Source: Micromonospora sp. WMMD882 (GTDB taxonomy: Bacteria > Actinomycetota > Actinomycetes > Mycobacteriales > Micromonosporaceae). From it: DNA of 64,000 nucleotides. The stretch covers positions 1,302,001 through 1,366,000 of the forward strand of contig NZ_CP114903.1 of NCBI RefSeq assembly GCF_027497255.1. Direction: 5' to 3'. The position numbers were made by a program, and so were the translations under genes. The notes beneath the pieces were generated by a model. That model ran no database searches. It was not told the DNA's origin and saw only the letters and a program-made list of their open reading frames with translations. Positions 19,639 to 27,475 of the stretch are shown piece by piece; the stretch's first letter is position 1, and every line of letters begins with the position of its first letter.

Positions 19639-21222
19639 ATGACCGCTTCCGCGCCGCCGGCCGGAGTCTCCGACGCCGTCGCCGGGCGCATGTCCCGACG
19701 TGAGGTGCTCCAGGCCCTCTCCGGGCTCATGGTCGGCCTGTTCGTGTCGATTCTCGCGTCCACCGTGGTGGGCAACGCGCTGCCACGCATCATCGCCGAT
19801 CTCGACGGCAGCCAGACCGTCTACACCTGGATCGTCACCACGGAGCTGCTCGCCATGACGGCGACCGTGCCGCTGTGGGGCAAGATGGCCGACCTGTACA
19901 GCCGCAAGCTGCTGATCCAGCTCTCGCTCGGGCTGTTCGTGATCGGCTCGCTGATCGCCGGCCTCACCCCCAACGTCGAGGTGCTGCTGGTCAGCCGGGT
20001 CGTCCAGGGGGTCGGGGCCGGCGGAATGACCGCGTTGGCCACCATCGTCATGGCGGCCATGATCCCGCCACGGGAGATGGGTCGGTACGCCGGCATCTTC
20101 GGCGCGGTCTTCGGGGTCGGCACCGTCGCCGGGCCGCTCATCGGCGGCCTGCTGGTGGACACCTCCTGGCTGGGCTGGCGCTGGTGCTTCCTGATCGGCG
20201 TGCCGTTCAGCCTGGTGTCGATCGTCCTGCTCCAGCGCACGCTGCACCTGCCGGTCGTCCGCCGCCAGGTCCGCATCGACTGGTTGGGCGCGCTGCTCAT
20301 CACCACCGGCGTCTCGACGGTGCTGATCTGGTCGTCGCTGGCCGGCAACAAGTTCGCCTGGGCGTCCGGCTGGACGGCGCTGATGGTGCTCGGCGGCCTG
20401 GCGCTGCTCGCTGGCGCGTTGTACGTGGAGTCCCGCGCCGCCGAGCCGATCATCCCGCTGGACCTGTTCCGCAACCGGACCGTCTCGTTCGCCATCGTCG
20501 CCAGCGTCCTGGTCGGCGTGGCGATGTTCGGCGGCTCGGTCTTCCTGTCGCAGTACTTCCAGATCGCGCTGGGCAAGTCGCCGACCGTGGCCGGCCTGAT
20601 GAGCCTGCCGATGATCTTCGGGCTGCTGGTCTCGTCCACCGTCGCCGGCCAGCTCATCACCAAGTACGGCCGGTGGAAGGTCTACCTCACCGGCGGCGCG
20701 GCCACCATGACCGTCGGGATGGCGCTGCTGGGCACCATCGACGCCCACACCAGCGTCCTGCTGCTGTCGGTCTACATGGCGGTGCTCGGCATCGGCGTCG
20801 GCATGCTCATGCAGAACCTGGTCCTCGCGGCGCAGAACGACGTGCCGGCCCACGAGCTCGGGGCCGCCACCTCCGCGCTGACCTTCTTCCGCAGCATGGG
20901 CGGCGCGATCGGGGTGAGCGCCCTCGGCGCGGTGCTCGCCAACCGGGTCACCTCGCTGATGACCGAGAAGCTCGGCCCGGCAGCGACCGGGGGCGGCGGC
21001 TCCACCGAGGTGCCCGACATCACGACGCTCCCGGAACCCGTACGCCGGATCGTCGCCGAGGTCTACGGCACCGCCACCGCCGACCTGTTCCTGATCGGCG
21101 CGCCGATCGCCTTCCTGGCGTTGATCGCCGTGCTGTTCATCAAGGAGAAGCCGCTGCACACCATCAGCGGCGACGAGCGTCGGGTCCGCGAGGAGGCCGC
21201 CGGGATCGGCGCCGCCCACTGA
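19639..21222 (+). CDS. MFS multidrug exporter, DHA2 (EmrB/QacA) family
   Basis: A 527-residue integral membrane protein with about 14 predicted transmembrane helices, the DHA2 pattern. Diagnostic stretches are 'LDGSQTVYTWIVTTELL', motif A-like 'GKMADLYSRKLLIQ', motif C 'GAVFGVGTVAGPLIGG' and the late 'ALTFFRSMGGAIGVSALG'. It is a proton-driven exporter of hydrophobic drugs. The ATG at 19639 follows AATGAGGAAACTCG, with a GAGG ribosome site. It lies 109 bp after tetR, which most likely controls it. Confidence 0.93.
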   Translation: MTASAPPAGVSDAVAGRMSRREVLQALSGLMVGLFVSILASTVVGNALPRIIADLDGSQTVYTWIVTTELLAMTATVPLWGKMADLYSRKLLIQLSLGLFVIGSLIAGLTPNVEVLLVSRVVQGVGAGGMTALATIVMAAMIPPREMGRYAGIFGAVFGVGTVAGPLIGGLLVDTSWLGWRWCFLIGVPFSLVSIVLLQRTLHLPVVRRQVRIDWLGALLITTGVSTVLIWSSLAGNKFAWASGWTALMVLGGLALLAGALYVESRAAEPIIPLDLFRNRTVSFAIVASVLVGVAMFGGSVFLSQYFQIALGKSPTVAGLMSLPMIFGLLVSSTVAGQLITKYGRWKVYLTGGAATMTVGMALLGTIDAHTSVLLLSVYMAVLGIGVGMLMQNLVLAAQNDVPAHELGAATSALTFFRSMGGAIGVSALGAVLANRVTSLMTEKLGPAATGGGGSTEVPDITTLPEPVRRIVAEVYGTATADLFLIGAPIAFLALIAVLFIKEKPLHTISGDERRVREEAAGIGAAH

Positions 21223-21230
21223 GCCGCGGG

Positions 21231-21272
21231 AGAGGGCCCCTTCCTGTCGCCTCGCGGGCGGGAAGGGCCCGT
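21231..21272. terminator. bidirectional hairpin terminator
   Basis: GGGCCCCTTCC pairs, with one bulged C, with GGAAGGGCCC across a GC-rich loop, between the convergent exporter and DUF2786 genes. Confidence 0.65.
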
Positions 21273-21276
21273 CCGG

Positions 21277-22509
21277 TCACCCGGGCCGACGCGTCGACGG
21301 TCTGCCGCCGCCGGACCCCGGACGGGGCGGGCGGGCGTCCGGCGCCAGCCGGGCCCGGTCCGCGGCCGCCGCGCCCGAGGACCAACCCTCCTCGTCCCGG
21401 ATGGTCAGCCGCCCCCGGGTCACCTCGGGGAACAGCGTCTCGGCGCGCCGCCGGACCGCGTCGGAACGGGTGGCGAGCACCGGCAGCAACCGCTCGCCGC
21501 CGTCGGTCGCCGCCGCCTCCCGGCTGGTCCGTTCGGTGGCCGCGCGCAACCGCTCCCCGATCCGCAGGGCGAACGCGTTCAGGAACGACTCGTCGTACTC
21601 GCGGGTGCGTCGGCCGCTGGCCCGCCGCCGCTGCGCCCGGCCCCGCAACATGGCCGTCGTGGCCTGCACCAGCAGCGACGTGTAGAGCACCTCGACCGCG
21701 TCCAGGTCCGCCGGGAAACCCAGCACGGTGGCGAAACCGAGATCGTCGGACCACACCGACTCGCACCGGTTCGCCGCCGCGACCTCCTGCGCCAGCAGCG
21801 CCTTCGCCCCCGCGTACGGGGCGTCGGTGCCGAGCCGGATCCCGCCCGGCTGGTCGGCCGGCCCGGTCTCCAGCAGCGCCTCGTCGATGCTGTGCCGGGC
21901 CATCAGCTCCTGCGCCTTGCCGGTCAACGCCTCCGCCTCGGCCGGGTACGACGTCGACTCCGCCTTGGCCAGCAGCGCCCGGACCCGATCCAGCATGCGT
22001 GACCCGCTGCGGCCGGACGGGGCCGCGCCCACCTCGGACGCCCCCGGTGGAGGCCGCAGCACCGCGACCGGCGGCAGCGACTCCAGCACGGCCAGCACCT
22101 CGACGACCTCACGCAGCGCGGTCACCCGGTCCAGTCGTTCCCGGGCCGCCCAACCGGCCAGGTGAGCGGCGTCGTCGGCCCACCACACCCGGGCGTCCAG
22201 GGCGGCGAGCTGCTCGTCCCACCAGGCCGGCGTCCGGGCCTGACCGCGCCGGTCGGCGGCGAGCACGTCGGCCAACAGCCGCCCCGGGCGGACACCCGCC
22301 CGGCGGATCACGATCCGAGCCACGTCGACCGGCTGCCAACCCCGGGGCCACAGCCGGCCGACCGCGCGGACCAGCCGCCCGGACAGCGCCGGGTCCACCG
22401 CCGTGGGGTCGCCGACCACCAGCCGGTCGAGCTGCCGCTCCGCCAGCCGTACGTCACCGCTGCGGGCCGCCGCGATCGCGTCGCCGATCAACGCCTCGAC
22501 GTCCGCCAC
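21277..22509 (-). CDS. DUF2786-domain protein
   Basis: A 410-residue protein of unknown role. The DUF2786 core is at residues about 170-215 ('RVRALLAKAESTSYPAEAEA', then 'LTGKAQELMARHSID'), followed by a region ('LGFPADLDAVEVLYTSLLVQ') also seen in phage-type and actinobacterial homologues. The C-terminus is Pro/Arg-rich and disordered. The GTG start at 22509 lies 41 bp after the probable end of the small CxxC protein gene, so it is probably the last gene of a minus-strand unit begun by the XRE regulator at 23943. Confidence 0.85.
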   Translation of the reverse strand: MADVEALIGDAIAAARSGDVRLAERQLDRLVVGDPTAVDPALSGRLVRAVGRLWPRGWQPVDVARIVIRRAGVRPGRLLADVLAADRRGQARTPAWWDEQLAALDARVWWADDAAHLAGWAARERLDRVTALREVVEVLAVLESLPPVAVLRPPPGASEVGAAPSGRSGSRMLDRVRALLAKAESTSYPAEAEALTGKAQELMARHSIDEALLETGPADQPGGIRLGTDAPYAGAKALLAQEVAAANRCESVWSDDLGFATVLGFPADLDAVEVLYTSLLVQATTAMLRGRAQRRRASGRRTREYDESFLNAFALRIGERLRAATERTSREAAATDGGERLLPVLATRSDAVRRRAETLFPEVTRGRLTIRDEEGWSSGAAAADRARLAPDARPPRPGSGGGRPSTRRPG

Positions 22510-22550
22510 CGTAGGCTCCTCGTGCTCGGCTCGACTGGTCCGTCGACACG

Positions 22551-22753
22551 CTACCGCCGGTCGTCGGCCCCGCCGTGCGGCGGGTCGGCGACGCTGGCCA
22601 GGTGGTCCCGGGCGGCGCGGGCCGCCAGGCAGTCGGCGCCCGGCACACCGGGCAGCGGCCGTCCGCGCCCGGCCGGTGGTCGCGCAGGATCCACCGGGCG
22701 GAGAGGGTCAGCCGGTTACGGAGCTGGGCGGGGGACAGGTCGTCCCGGCTCAC
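22551..22753 (-). CDS. small CxxC protein, probably frameshifted in this sequence
   Basis: The GTG at 22751-22753 overlaps the stop of the XRE gene by 4 bp (GTGA). The N-terminus reads cleanly: 'SRDDLSPAQLRNRLTLSARW', then 'ILRDHRPGADGRCPVCRA'. Straight translation then becomes a Pro/Thr/Gly string that runs past the DUF2786 start to 22454. Shifting frame just after CPVC gives 'DCLAARAARDHLASVADP' and a TAG at 22551-22553, neatly before DUF2786. The shifted version, about 66 residues with a CxxC-x(n)-C ribbon, looks far more natural. Either a sequencing indel or a real frameshift. Function unknown. Confidence 0.6.
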
Positions 22754-23943
22754 CGGAGCAGGCCGATCGCCGTCGCCAGGCGCGCCACGCCGACCACGTC
22801 CGGCGCGTCCCGGTGGACCTCGGCGACCACCGTACGCGCGGCCGGTCGGCAGCGGACCTCGGCCGGCGCGGTGCGGTCCGCCTCGACCAGCAGGCGGCCC
22901 GCTTCCGCCAGGTCACCGAGTTTGAGGTACGCCCGGGCGAGGTCGAGCAGATGACCGGCCCGATGCTCGGCCGGCAACAGTCGCCACCCGGGATCGGCGG
23001 TGACCGCGAGGTGACGTTCCCGGGCATCCCCGGGGCGACCCAGCTCGACCGTCGTCAGCACCCGGACCAGCTCGACCGCGACCGGCCCGAAACCGAGCAC
23101 GTGGCGGTCGTGACCCGGGCCGCCCCGCTCGGCCAGATCGGCGGCCCGGGCCACGAGCTCGGTGACGCCGTGGGGGTCGCCGCGACCGGCGGCGGCGAGC
23201 GCGGCCTGGAGCAGCAGCGCCCCGGCCACCGCCACCTGCTGCGGTGACCCGTCGCCCGGCCCGACGGGCGTGACACGGTGGGCGGCGGTGACCGTGGCGG
23301 CCATCGCCAACCGGTGCCAGCCGAGCGCGCGCAGCGCCTGCCCGAGCGGCACCACCGCGGTCGCCGCGAGCACCGGATCACCGCCGGCCACGGCCACCGC
23401 CCGGTCGGCGGCCAGCCAGCCGAGATCCGGCTCACCGAGCTTCACCAGCAGCGACGAGGTGATCCGGTACGCCTGCACCAGCAGTTCGGCGCCGTCGTCG
23501 GGCCGCCGGGCGTGCAGGCGGCGGGCGACGTCCACCAGGCCCGGCAGCATGCGTACGAGCTGGGGGTAGTGGGCGTGCTGGTAGGACAGCCAGGCGTGCC
23601 CCACCTGCCGGGCCACCTCGTTCGTCGTCGGCCCCGGCCGGACGCCGCCGAACACCTCGTACCGCGACAGCGCGGCCCGCACCCCGTCCAGCCCGTCCAC
23701 CACGCCCGCCGCCGGGGCCGCCGGCCCGGCCTCCCGGCCGAGCAGCACCACCGGGTCGACCCGCAGCACCTCGGCGATCTCCTCGATCACCGAGAAGCGG
23801 TCCAGGCTACGGACCCCACGCTCGACCTTGTCCACCCAGCTCTTGGACTTGCCGATCCGGTCGGCGAACATCTGCTGCGACATCCGCCGCCGCAGCCGCC
23901 ACTGGGCCACCCGACGCCCGATCGGCAGCTCACCCACGCTCAC
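22750..23943 (-). CDS. XRE-family transcriptional regulator with C-terminal TPR-like region
   Basis: A 397-residue regulator. The helix-turn-helix is at residues about 8-62 ('RRVAQWRLRRRMSQQMFAD', 'IGKSKSWVDKVERGVRSLDR'). The remaining 330 residues are Ala/Leu-rich helical repeats of the TPR type ('VARQVGHAWLSYQHAHYPQ', 'VAGALLLQAALAAAGRGD'). Such proteins are common in Micromonosporaceae and Streptomyces, and their ligands are unknown. The GTG start overlaps the end of a 56-residue gene upstream (14 bp), and the stop overlaps the next small gene by 4 bp, so three genes are coupled. Confidence 0.88.
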   Translation of the reverse strand: MSVGELPIGRRVAQWRLRRRMSQQMFADRIGKSKSWVDKVERGVRSLDRFSVIEEIAEVLRVDPVVLLGREAGPAAPAAGVVDGLDGVRAALSRYEVFGGVRPGPTTNEVARQVGHAWLSYQHAHYPQLVRMLPGLVDVARRLHARRPDDGAELLVQAYRITSSLLVKLGEPDLGWLAADRAVAVAGGDPVLAATAVVPLGQALRALGWHRLAMAATVTAAHRVTPVGPGDGSPQQVAVAGALLLQAALAAAGRGDPHGVTELVARAADLAERGGPGHDRHVLGFGPVAVELVRVLTTVELGRPGDARERHLAVTADPGWRLLPAEHRAGHLLDLARAYLKLGDLAEAGRLLVEADRTAPAEVRCRPAARTVVAEVHRDAPDVVGVARLATAIGLLR

Positions 23944-24100
23944 GCCGCCACCGTCGACCCGGGACCGTCCGGGTGGCCTCGTCCAGCGGTACCCGTTCCG
24001 CCTCGGCCAGCTCCAGGATCCGCCGCCTGGCCGCCTCCCGCTCGGCCTCCTGAATCCGCTCGCCTCTGCTTCGCGCCTGCTCAGGCTGATGACTGCTCAT
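23930..24100 (-). CDS. small charged helical protein (56 aa) upstream of the XRE regulator
   Basis: An ATG at 24098-24100 with AAGGA 9-13 bases upstream opens a 56-codon frame ending in a TGA at 23930-23932, inside the start of the XRE gene. The protein has a central amphipathic helix ('RIQEAEREAARRRILELAEA') and a basic tail ('PGRRWRRERG'). The combination of ribosome site, ATG start, codon-position GC pattern and overlap with the next gene supports a real gene. No family recognised. It may be a partner or leader peptide for the XRE regulator. Confidence 0.55.
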   Translation of the reverse strand: MSSHQPEQARSRGERIQEAEREAARRRILELAEAERVPLDEATRTVPGRRWRRERG

Positions 24101-24188
24101 CCGTTCGCCGTCCTTCGTCCAGGGGGGCGCGGTCCCGATGCGCCCGTCACCGGGACGCTACGGAGAGTGTGAACGGTGATTGGAACGC

Positions 24189-25391
24189 TTACGCGCCACC
24201 AGTTGGCCGGTTACCTCCGGTGATGTTCATGCGTTCGGCGAGACCGCGTAGTTCCGAGGAAACGGCGCCTTTTCGGAGGAGAGCCCGCACGGTCTCCCGA
24301 CCGGAGGTCGACGAGCGGGCGTGCTGGGGACCGACGCGCTCTGCGGTGAGCAGCATTCGGATCGTGTCCCTGCCCCGACCGACTCCTTCAGCGGCACGAC
24401 TCATGTCCAGCCAGTAGTAGACCTGGCGGACCTTGGGCAAGCCGGCGACTTGAATGGCTGTGGCGGTCCGTAGCGCCGCCTCGGGTTGACCGGTGTCGAG
24501 CTGGTAGGCCATCCGCCACAGGGCGACGTTCCGTGGTCCCCAGGCGAGGTCCCAATCGTCGGTCTCCCCGGTGTGCGCGGCGATGCGAGCGGCCTCGGCC
24601 AGATGATCCTCTGCCCGCGCCTGCTCCTTGAGGCCGGCAAGGTGGTGGGCTCGGGCGAGATGCAGAAAACCGAGCACGTCCAGGGCGCTGGGAGCGCCAC
24701 TGCCCGCGAGGTCGGCGCCCGCCGCGTCACACAGCGCCCGCGCAGGTCCATAGGCGCCCGAGTAGGCGGAGACACGGGCCCGGTTGGCCGCCGCGACTCC
24801 CGCTGCCACCGGATCGTCCAACAACCCGGCCGCCTCGGCGCACCGCTCCGCCGCGAGCCACGCGTGCGCGGGGTGACCGACGTTGAGCAGCGATCCCATC
24901 GCCACGCCGTACACCGGAACCATCTCTCGGAGGGCGGCCTGACGATCAGTCAGGCGGTGCAACGCTGGCACCAGGTCCACGAGTCGTCGCAACGCGCCTG
25001 CGTAGTCACAGCGTCCGTAGAGCGCCCGCACCAGCGTGGCCTCCTGGCGTACCTGCTCGACGGTGGCTCTGCCGCCGTCCGGCGTGGTCATCGGCGTGTC
25101 CATCATGATCCGCCAGACCCGTTCGGCGTCGATACGAGCCGCGTCGAGTTGCCGATCGGCAGGCGTGTACTGCTGCCCGGTCAGGTCAGCCACCGAGCAT
25201 TCGAGGGCGGCGGCCAGATCCACCACCATGTACCGGTCGGTGCGCTGCTGTCCGCGCTCGATCCGGGACCATGAGGTGTGCGAGACGCCGGCGCGACTGA
25301 CCGCATGGCGGATGCTCCATCCACGCAGCTCCCGACGTGCGCGGATGCGTTCACCGATCGACGGGTCTGACGGTGTGGGACGACGAGACAT
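24189..25391 (-). CDS. XRE-family transcriptional regulator with TPR-like sensor region
   Basis: A 400-residue regulator. The helix-turn-helix is at residues about 12-70 ('IGERIRARRELRGWSIRHAV', 'AGVSHTSWSRIERGQQRTDR'). The C-terminal helical repeat region includes 'ALYGRCDYAGALRRLVDLV' and 'RVSAYSGAYGPARALCDAAG'. Its base composition is visibly lower in GC than its neighbours, with more A/T at third positions, which suggests later acquisition. It is not obviously co-transcribed with the XRE operon at 23943: an 88-bp gap separates it from the 24100 start. Confidence 0.87.
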   Translation of the reverse strand: MSRRPTPSDPSIGERIRARRELRGWSIRHAVSRAGVSHTSWSRIERGQQRTDRYMVVDLAAALECSVADLTGQQYTPADRQLDAARIDAERVWRIMMDTPMTTPDGGRATVEQVRQEATLVRALYGRCDYAGALRRLVDLVPALHRLTDRQAALREMVPVYGVAMGSLLNVGHPAHAWLAAERCAEAAGLLDDPVAAGVAAANRARVSAYSGAYGPARALCDAAGADLAGSGAPSALDVLGFLHLARAHHLAGLKEQARAEDHLAEAARIAAHTGETDDWDLAWGPRNVALWRMAYQLDTGQPEAALRTATAIQVAGLPKVRQVYYWLDMSRAAEGVGRGRDTIRMLLTAERVGPQHARSSTSGRETVRALLRKGAVSSELRGLAERMNITGGNRPTGGA

Positions 25392-25557
25392 GGGCCACGC
25401 TCTCCGTAGTCGGACAGGTGCACTTCGGACGGTACCCCGTGCCGGTGACGGACGAGGGCCGATAGGCGATCATGGTGGATAAGGGCCCTTCAGGGGGCCG
25501 ATTGCCACCACGATCGACTCCCAACGCGGTCGGGCGGGGAATCGTTACGGTGACCGC

Positions 25558-25752
25558 ATGAATCCTCGGTACACCCGCAGCGGCTCGACCCGGGTGATGG
25601 GCAACATCTCGCTGGGCTCCGGCCTGCTGACGTCCCTGTTGATGGTGAGCCCGAACAATCCGTCGTTCGGCGCCTACGTCCTGGCTGCCCTGCTCGTGCT
25701 GACCGGTCTCGCCCTCCGCATCGAAGCCGCCCTCCTCTCCCGCGCTCCCTGA
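25558..25752 (+). CDS. small membrane protein (64 aa)
   Basis: A 64-residue protein with two hydrophobic stretches ('NISLGSGLLTSLLMV' and 'GAYVLAALLVLTGLALRI') and a basic N-terminus. The ATG at 25558 has no Shine-Dalgarno sequence, but TTACGGT lies a few bases upstream and could be a -10 box for a leaderless mRNA. No family recognised. It is transcribed away from the XRE gene at 25391 and towards the sigma-factor unit. Confidence 0.6.
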   Translation: MNPRYTRSGSTRVMGNISLGSGLLTSLLMVSPNNPSFGAYVLAALLVLTGLALRIEAALLSRAP

Positions 25753-25772
25753 CCCCCCGCCCACCCGACGCC

Positions 25773-25828
25773 GGTCCAGGGCAGATCGCCGTTAGTTGAT
25801 CTCTGCGAACGACGATCTGCCCTAGACC
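25773..25828. repeat. 56-bp near-perfect palindromic element (REP-like)
   Basis: GGTCCAGGGCAGATCG (25773-25788) is the inverse of CGATCTGCCCTAGACC (25813-25828) at 15 of 16 positions, around a 24-base lower-GC loop. It ends a small minus-strand gene: the TAG stop is inside the right arm. It may serve as a bidirectional terminator; the form is also that of a dispersed intergenic repeat. Confidence 0.65.
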
Positions 25829-26040
25829 GACGAAGCGGGACGGGGTGGGGGTGGGGATGGGTGGATGAGGGTGGTGAGGGCGGTTTCGGGGTCGAGGAGG
25901 GCCGCGAGGTTGGTGGGCAGGGCGGCGTACCGGGTGGGTAGCAGGATGTCGCGCAGGCCGGCCTCGATGTCCAGCAGCGCGGGTACGGCCCGGTCGAGCG
26001 CGCATCGTCCGGCCCGTACCGCATCGTTCGTGTGGTCCAT
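25822..26040 (-). CDS. small protein (72 aa) downstream of the sigma factor
   Basis: The ATG at 26038-26040 with GGGGGGAG as ribosome site lies 17 bp after the sigma-factor stop, so the two are co-transcribed. The protein is helical ('ALDRAVPALLDIEAGLRDIL') with a Pro-rich tail. No family recognised. By position it could modulate the sigma factor, but there is no recognisable anti-sigma motif or membrane segment. Confidence 0.6.
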   Translation of the reverse strand: MDHTNDAVRAGRCALDRAVPALLDIEAGLRDILLPTRYAALPTNLAALLDPETALTTLIHPSPPPPRPASSV

Positions 26041-26057
26041 GGTTCTCCCCCCGCCGG

Positions 26058-26870
26058 TCATTCCCGGGCGTGCTCTTCGCTGATCAGCGTGCCGAGCGCG
26101 CGGCGGGCCTTGCGCAGGCTGCTGCGGACCGCCTCCGGAGTCATCCGTAACTGCGCGGCGATCTCCGTCGGCTGGTAGCCCTCCAACGTCCAGGCCATCA
26201 CCTGCCGTTGCCGGGCCGGTAGCCGGCCGAGCAGGCGAAGCTCCTCCTGCCGGGCCTCCCAGTCGGCGATCTCGGAGGCCGGGGCCCGCAGCAGCGGGGT
26301 CCGGTCGGCCAGGTCGTCGGTGGGCAGCTCCACCAGGGTGGCCATCCGTCGGGCGTACTCGCGGGAGGCGACCCGGCGGGTCCACGGCCCGGGGGCGTGG
26401 ATGGCGTCCCAGCGCTCGAAGGCGCGACGCATGGTCTCCTGGGCGACCTCGGCCGCGTCCGCCACGGACGCGCCCTGCCACACCAGGAAGGCGACGAGCC
26501 TGCCCACCTGATCCCGGTAGAAGGCGCTGAACTCCGCGACGGTCGCCGTCGACCGCTCGGTCTCCGATGGTCGGTTGTCGGTTGTCGGTACGTCCGGTCG
26601 CTCGAATCTGATCGAGGTCGACCGTTCGGCGCGCTCAGCCATGATCCGCTCGTTTCGGCGGGGCGGTACGGTCAGCGTCCAGGACGAGCCGTCGGCCCGT
26701 CGGTCGCGTACCTGCCCGCCGTTCGGTAGCGCCGTCGCCAGCGCCACCAGTGTCTCGCCCTGCGCCTGCTCCCGGCGGACCCGCCACCGGAGCCGGATCC
26801 ACAGTGCCGTCATCGTGCTGGCCTTGGCGATCACCGCCAGACCGATCCACCCCCACGTCTCAAGGTCCAC
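26058..26870 (-). CDS. ECF-type RNA polymerase sigma factor with N-terminal membrane segment
   Basis: A 270-residue single frame. Residues about 6-28 ('WGWIGLAVIAKASTMTALWI') are hydrophobic and followed by Arg-rich sequence, a predicted N-in/out anchor. After a linker, region 2 (about 112-175; 'FYRDQVGRLVAFLVWQG', 'AEVAQETMRRAFERWD') and region 4 (about 205-262; 'LPARQRQVMAWTLEGY', 'TEIAAQLRMTPEAVRSSL') are canonical. The GTG at 26870 has a good ribosome site (GGAGTGAGG). An internal ATG at 26642 would give a soluble 194-residue sigma factor with a weaker site. So the locus may make both an anchored and a free form. Confidence 0.82.
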   Translation of the reverse strand: MDLETWGWIGLAVIAKASTMTALWIRLRWRVRREQAQGETLVALATALPNGGQVRDRRADGSSWTLTVPPRRNERIMAERAERSTSIRFERPDVPTTDNRPSETERSTATVAEFSAFYRDQVGRLVAFLVWQGASVADAAEVAQETMRRAFERWDAIHAPGPWTRRVASREYARRMATLVELPTDDLADRTPLLRAPASEIADWEARQEELRLLGRLPARQRQVMAWTLEGYQPTEIAAQLRMTPEAVRSSLRKARRALGTLISEEHARE

Positions 26871-26933
26871 CGCACCTCACTCCGCTCGCGTCGAGCCTTC
26901 CCCATGAAGAGCCCGCCCACCCGCCCACCGTGA

Positions 26934-26983
26934 ACCCCCACCCCGAGCTTTTTGAGTCGGGGCGAGGGGTGGGGGAGAGGGGG
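26934..26983 (+). other. hairpin and G-quadruplex motif upstream of the mod operon
   Basis: CCCCACCCCGAGC...GGGGTGGGG can fold as a hairpin with a T5 loop (26936-26975). The plus strand at 26959-26983 has four runs of four or more G with 1-3 base loops, a textbook quadruplex motif. It lies in the 188-bp gap between the divergent sigma-factor and TOBE-regulator genes; purine richness continues to about 27050. Confidence 0.6.
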
Positions 26984-27058
26984 AAGGAGGAGGGCTTGGG
27001 TTTGCGGGGGGTTGGGGCTCTCTGGGGTGGCAGGTGCGAGGGTGGGTAGGGTGAGCTG

Positions 27059-27475
27059 GTGTCGGGTTACCGGATCGGGGAGGCGGCGGAGCTGCTCGGC
27101 GTGAGCGCGGACACCGTACGCCGGTGGGTCGACAGCGGTCGGCTGCCCGCCGCGCGGGACACGCAGGGGCACCGGGTGATCGACGGGGTCGAGCTGGCGG
27201 CGTTCGTGCGGGCCCAGGCCGCCGGGCCGGACGAGCGGGCGGAGTTCTCCTCGGCCCGCAACCGGCTGCGCGGCATCGTCACGGCCGTCACGAAGGACGC
27301 GGTGATGGCCCAGGTCGACATCCAGGCCGGCCCGTTCCGGATCGTGTCGCTGATGAGCCGGGAAGCGGTCGACGAGCTGGACCTGCAAGTCGGCGCGGTG
27401 GCCGTGGCCGTGATCAAGTCGACCACGGTCGTGGTGGAACGCGCCCCGGTGGCGCGGGGGAGGACGGGGTCGTGA
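27059..27475 (+). CDS. HTH-TOBE molybdate-responsive regulator or molybdopterin-binding protein
   Basis: A 138-residue protein. An N-terminal MerR/excisionase-like helix-turn-helix ('YRIGEAAELLGVSADTVRR', 'GRLPAARDTQGHRVID') is joined to a C-terminal TOBE/Mop domain (about 68-132; 'NRLRGIVTAVTKDAVMAQVD', 'LQVGAVAVAVIKSTTVVVE'). TOBE domains bind molybdate or tungstate. It heads the modABC genes and overlaps modA by 4 bp (GTGA), so it most likely senses oxyanion and controls the operon, a ModE-like role with a different DNA-binding fold. Confidence 0.9.
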   Translation: MSGYRIGEAAELLGVSADTVRRWVDSGRLPAARDTQGHRVIDGVELAAFVRAQAAGPDERAEFSSARNRLRGIVTAVTKDAVMAQVDIQAGPFRIVSLMSREAVDELDLQVGAVAVAVIKSTTVVVERAPVARGRTGS

